NCBI RefSeq assembly: GCF_020085105.1
Contig: NC_058046.1
Location: 17,508,675-17,572,674 of the forward strand
From: Siniperca chuatsi
Taxonomy: Eukaryota; Chordata; Actinopteri; Centrarchiformes; Sinipercidae
Direction: 5' to 3'
Length of the DNA: 64,000 nucleotides
Part shown: one piece after another, positions 62,325-64,000 of the stretch
Layout: each line of letters opens with the position of its first letter
Position numbering within the stretch: position 1 is the stretch's first letter
Notes under the pieces: generated by a model
The model's database searches: none
Seen by the model: the letters and a program-made list of their open reading frames with translations, nothing else
Told to the model about the DNA's origin: nothing
Made by a program: the position numbers and the translations under genes

Positions 62325-63948
62325 ATGATGGGTGCGTGGGCCAGAGCAGCGGCTCTGTCTCTGTTGCTGCAACAGCTGGTGCTCGCTGTCACAGCTCAAG
62401 GTATTGGTAAGTACTCTTCACCATCCATGCCCTTCTGGAAAACATCACATATGTGTCTGTAGAACAGCACATGTTACAAACCTTTTTACATTACTATCAA
62501 ATAAGTCTGTTTCACTAACTGTCTTTTCCATTTATGTATTCCTAACAATCTGTCTGATGTTACAAATTATAATCTGCAGCAAGATGCAAATAACAAGGGT
62601 AATTCCTTGATTTGGTTGGCATGAAGCTGGCTTTTTTTGTGGCTTATAGAATTTGACATTTGGGATCTAGTAACAGTCTGACCTAAATAATGTCAGTTTT
62701 AGATGGTAAATCATCACTAACTGCCATCTGAGAAAGTGTATGTGTAAAACTTTGATTTGCCTGGAATCTACACGCAAATGTTTCCATACAATTTCCTGTC
62801 ACTTCATATTATTCTTGAATGCAGCTAATGGCTGTGTGAAAGTGTTTTTGTGTATATGTGTGTATGTGACCGTGTATGTGGGTGTGAGGCAGTGGATTTG
62901 TTCCAGTGGAAAGAGTTTACCGCTGCTCCTTTCTGCAGCTCCAGTCTAGCACTCTATAAAACACAGCAGGATACAAACATGAACCTGCACTTACACACAC
63001 ACGGACATGCACACACATACAGCTACACTGTCACACATAATAAAGTACTATAGTGCACTGACTCAGCAGTAGCAATCCATAGTACACATATTCATCAAGA
63101 CACAAACTGAGAAAACTCTCCATTAATAGTGAAGTCATCACCACTTATAGTGTACCAGATGGAGTGCTTTCATTTGGTGTGGTGAATATTTCCTAAGCTC
63201 CTTGTACACTATTGACTGATCCCATACTGTCTGTGTTAATCTATGCCTTTTCTCTCGACTATTTTTTTTACAATTATGGTACAATGCATCTATGGCAGTA
63301 TAATGCAGGTTTTTAACAATCCTCTCCTGTGTTAGTCTATGACCTGCTGGACTCTCCAGACTGCCTGCCAGACTTGCTCCAAGGAAGCCTGAAGAACAAA
63401 GGGCGAGATGAGGCTTTCCTCCTCTCTTCCTTCAGACTCCACAACAAGGCCCCCACCTCTCTCTACAGTGTCATCAACCCCAAAGACAACACCAAGTACC
63501 TGGAGCTCAGCGTGCAGGCCAAACTGAGCAAGGGTGAATTATTATACTGACACATGTAATAGACTAACTACTTAAACAGACTACATTATCACCTTTTTTT
63601 TAAAAAAAACTCCTGTTCTCCTGGCTGCCTGTCTCTGTCTCTCTGCCCACTTTCTCTTTCCTCTCTGCTGTCTTTCTTTCTCGCTTGTCTCCATCTCTAG
63701 TGACCCTTCGTTACCAGAAGAGTGACGGCAGATTTGGCACAACCAGTTTCAACCACGCTTCCCTGGCAGATGGCCAAGCTCACCATGTCATGCTACATGC
63801 CAGCGGCCTACAGCGCGGTCCACCTCGCCTCAACATCTATATAGACTGCAGACTGGCGCACACTTTGGAAGATCTGCCGGCTGCGTTTGGGTCACTCCCA
63901 CCTGGTCCCAACAAGGTGGCACTTAGGACCCTGCAGTCGAGTGGACAG
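62325..63948 (+). CDS. thbs4: thbs4, thrombospondin 4 (5' end, three coding exons)
   Basis: Secreted pentameric matrix glycoprotein of tendon, muscle and heart. Exons in the window: 62325-62406, 63336-63533, 63701-63948 (176 codons, phases join); the coiled-coil, EGF, type 3 repeats and C-terminal lectin-like domain lie off the right edge. Exon 1 encodes a signal peptide with a hydrophobic core (ALSLLLQQLVLAVTAQG); the second of two tandem ATGs (62328) is an equally good start. Exons 2 and 3 encode the N-terminal laminin-G-like domain (VYDLLDSPDCLPDLLQGSL, DNTKYLELSVQAKLSKVTLR, LNIYIDCRLAHTLEDLPAAF). Thbs3 is the closest alternative; the mtx3/cmya5 neighbours favour thbs4. Whether it is the a or b teleost copy cannot be told here. 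Confidence 0.85.
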
Positions 63949-64000
63949 GTAAATAAGAGGTTTACAGTTGAGAGTAATTATACTTTTGACTTCAGAGATA

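Overview
This is a vertebrate nuclear segment, almost certainly from a teleost and probably a percomorph. The genes have many short, phase-matched exons, and the window is rich in TG/CA microsatellites and in repeat families typical of spiny-rayed fish. By protein similarity it holds six genes in the order and orientation of human 5q14.1: jmy (+, 3' half only), homer1 (-), tent2/papd4/gld2 (+), cmya5 (+), mtx3 (-) and thbs4 (+, 5' end only). Exons were rebuilt by hand from splice sites and reading phase. All exon phases join, and the rebuilt proteins have lengths close to their families (homer1 358 aa, tent2 483 aa, mtx3 307 aa, jmy C-terminal 560 aa). The exception is cmya5 (1778 aa), which is far shorter than the mammalian protein.

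Layout. 1-4747 is the last eight coding exons of jmy: coiled coil, poly-proline, three WH2 motifs and a CA tail. 4748-10133 is the tail-to-tail interval shared by the jmy and homer1 3'UTRs. 10134-30078 is homer1 on the minus strand, with a long first intron and a read-through exon 5 that would give a Homer1a-type short isoform. 30079-33187 holds the homer1 and tent2 5' regions and an inserted, decayed retroelement fragment. 33188-37521 is tent2. 37522-40119 is intergenic and carries a MEF2-type site upstream of cmya5. 40120-51808 is cmya5: an acidic N-terminal region, then a TRIM-like B-box remnant, coiled coil, two FN3 domains and SPRY. 51809-55980 is the tail-to-tail cmya5/mtx3 interval. 55981-59892 is mtx3. 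59893-62324 is the head-to-head mtx3/thbs4 interval. 62325-63948 is the start of thbs4.

The genes are not an operon and have no single shared function. Jmy nucleates actin, Homer1 is a postsynaptic and Ca2+-signalling scaffold, Tent2 is a cytoplasmic poly(A) polymerase, Cmya5 is a striated-muscle scaffold, Mtx3 is a mitochondrial outer-membrane metaxin, and Thbs4 is a matrix glycoprotein. Their linkage is old conserved synteny.

I see no convincing undescribed system. The observations most worth a second look are: TG microsatellites sitting on splice sites of three genes; the homer1a read-through exon; opposing poly(A) signals of jmy and homer1 within 50 bp; a retroelement fragment with a 14-bp target duplication; an inverted-chimera Tc1 relic; and the TRIM-type exon signature of cmya5.
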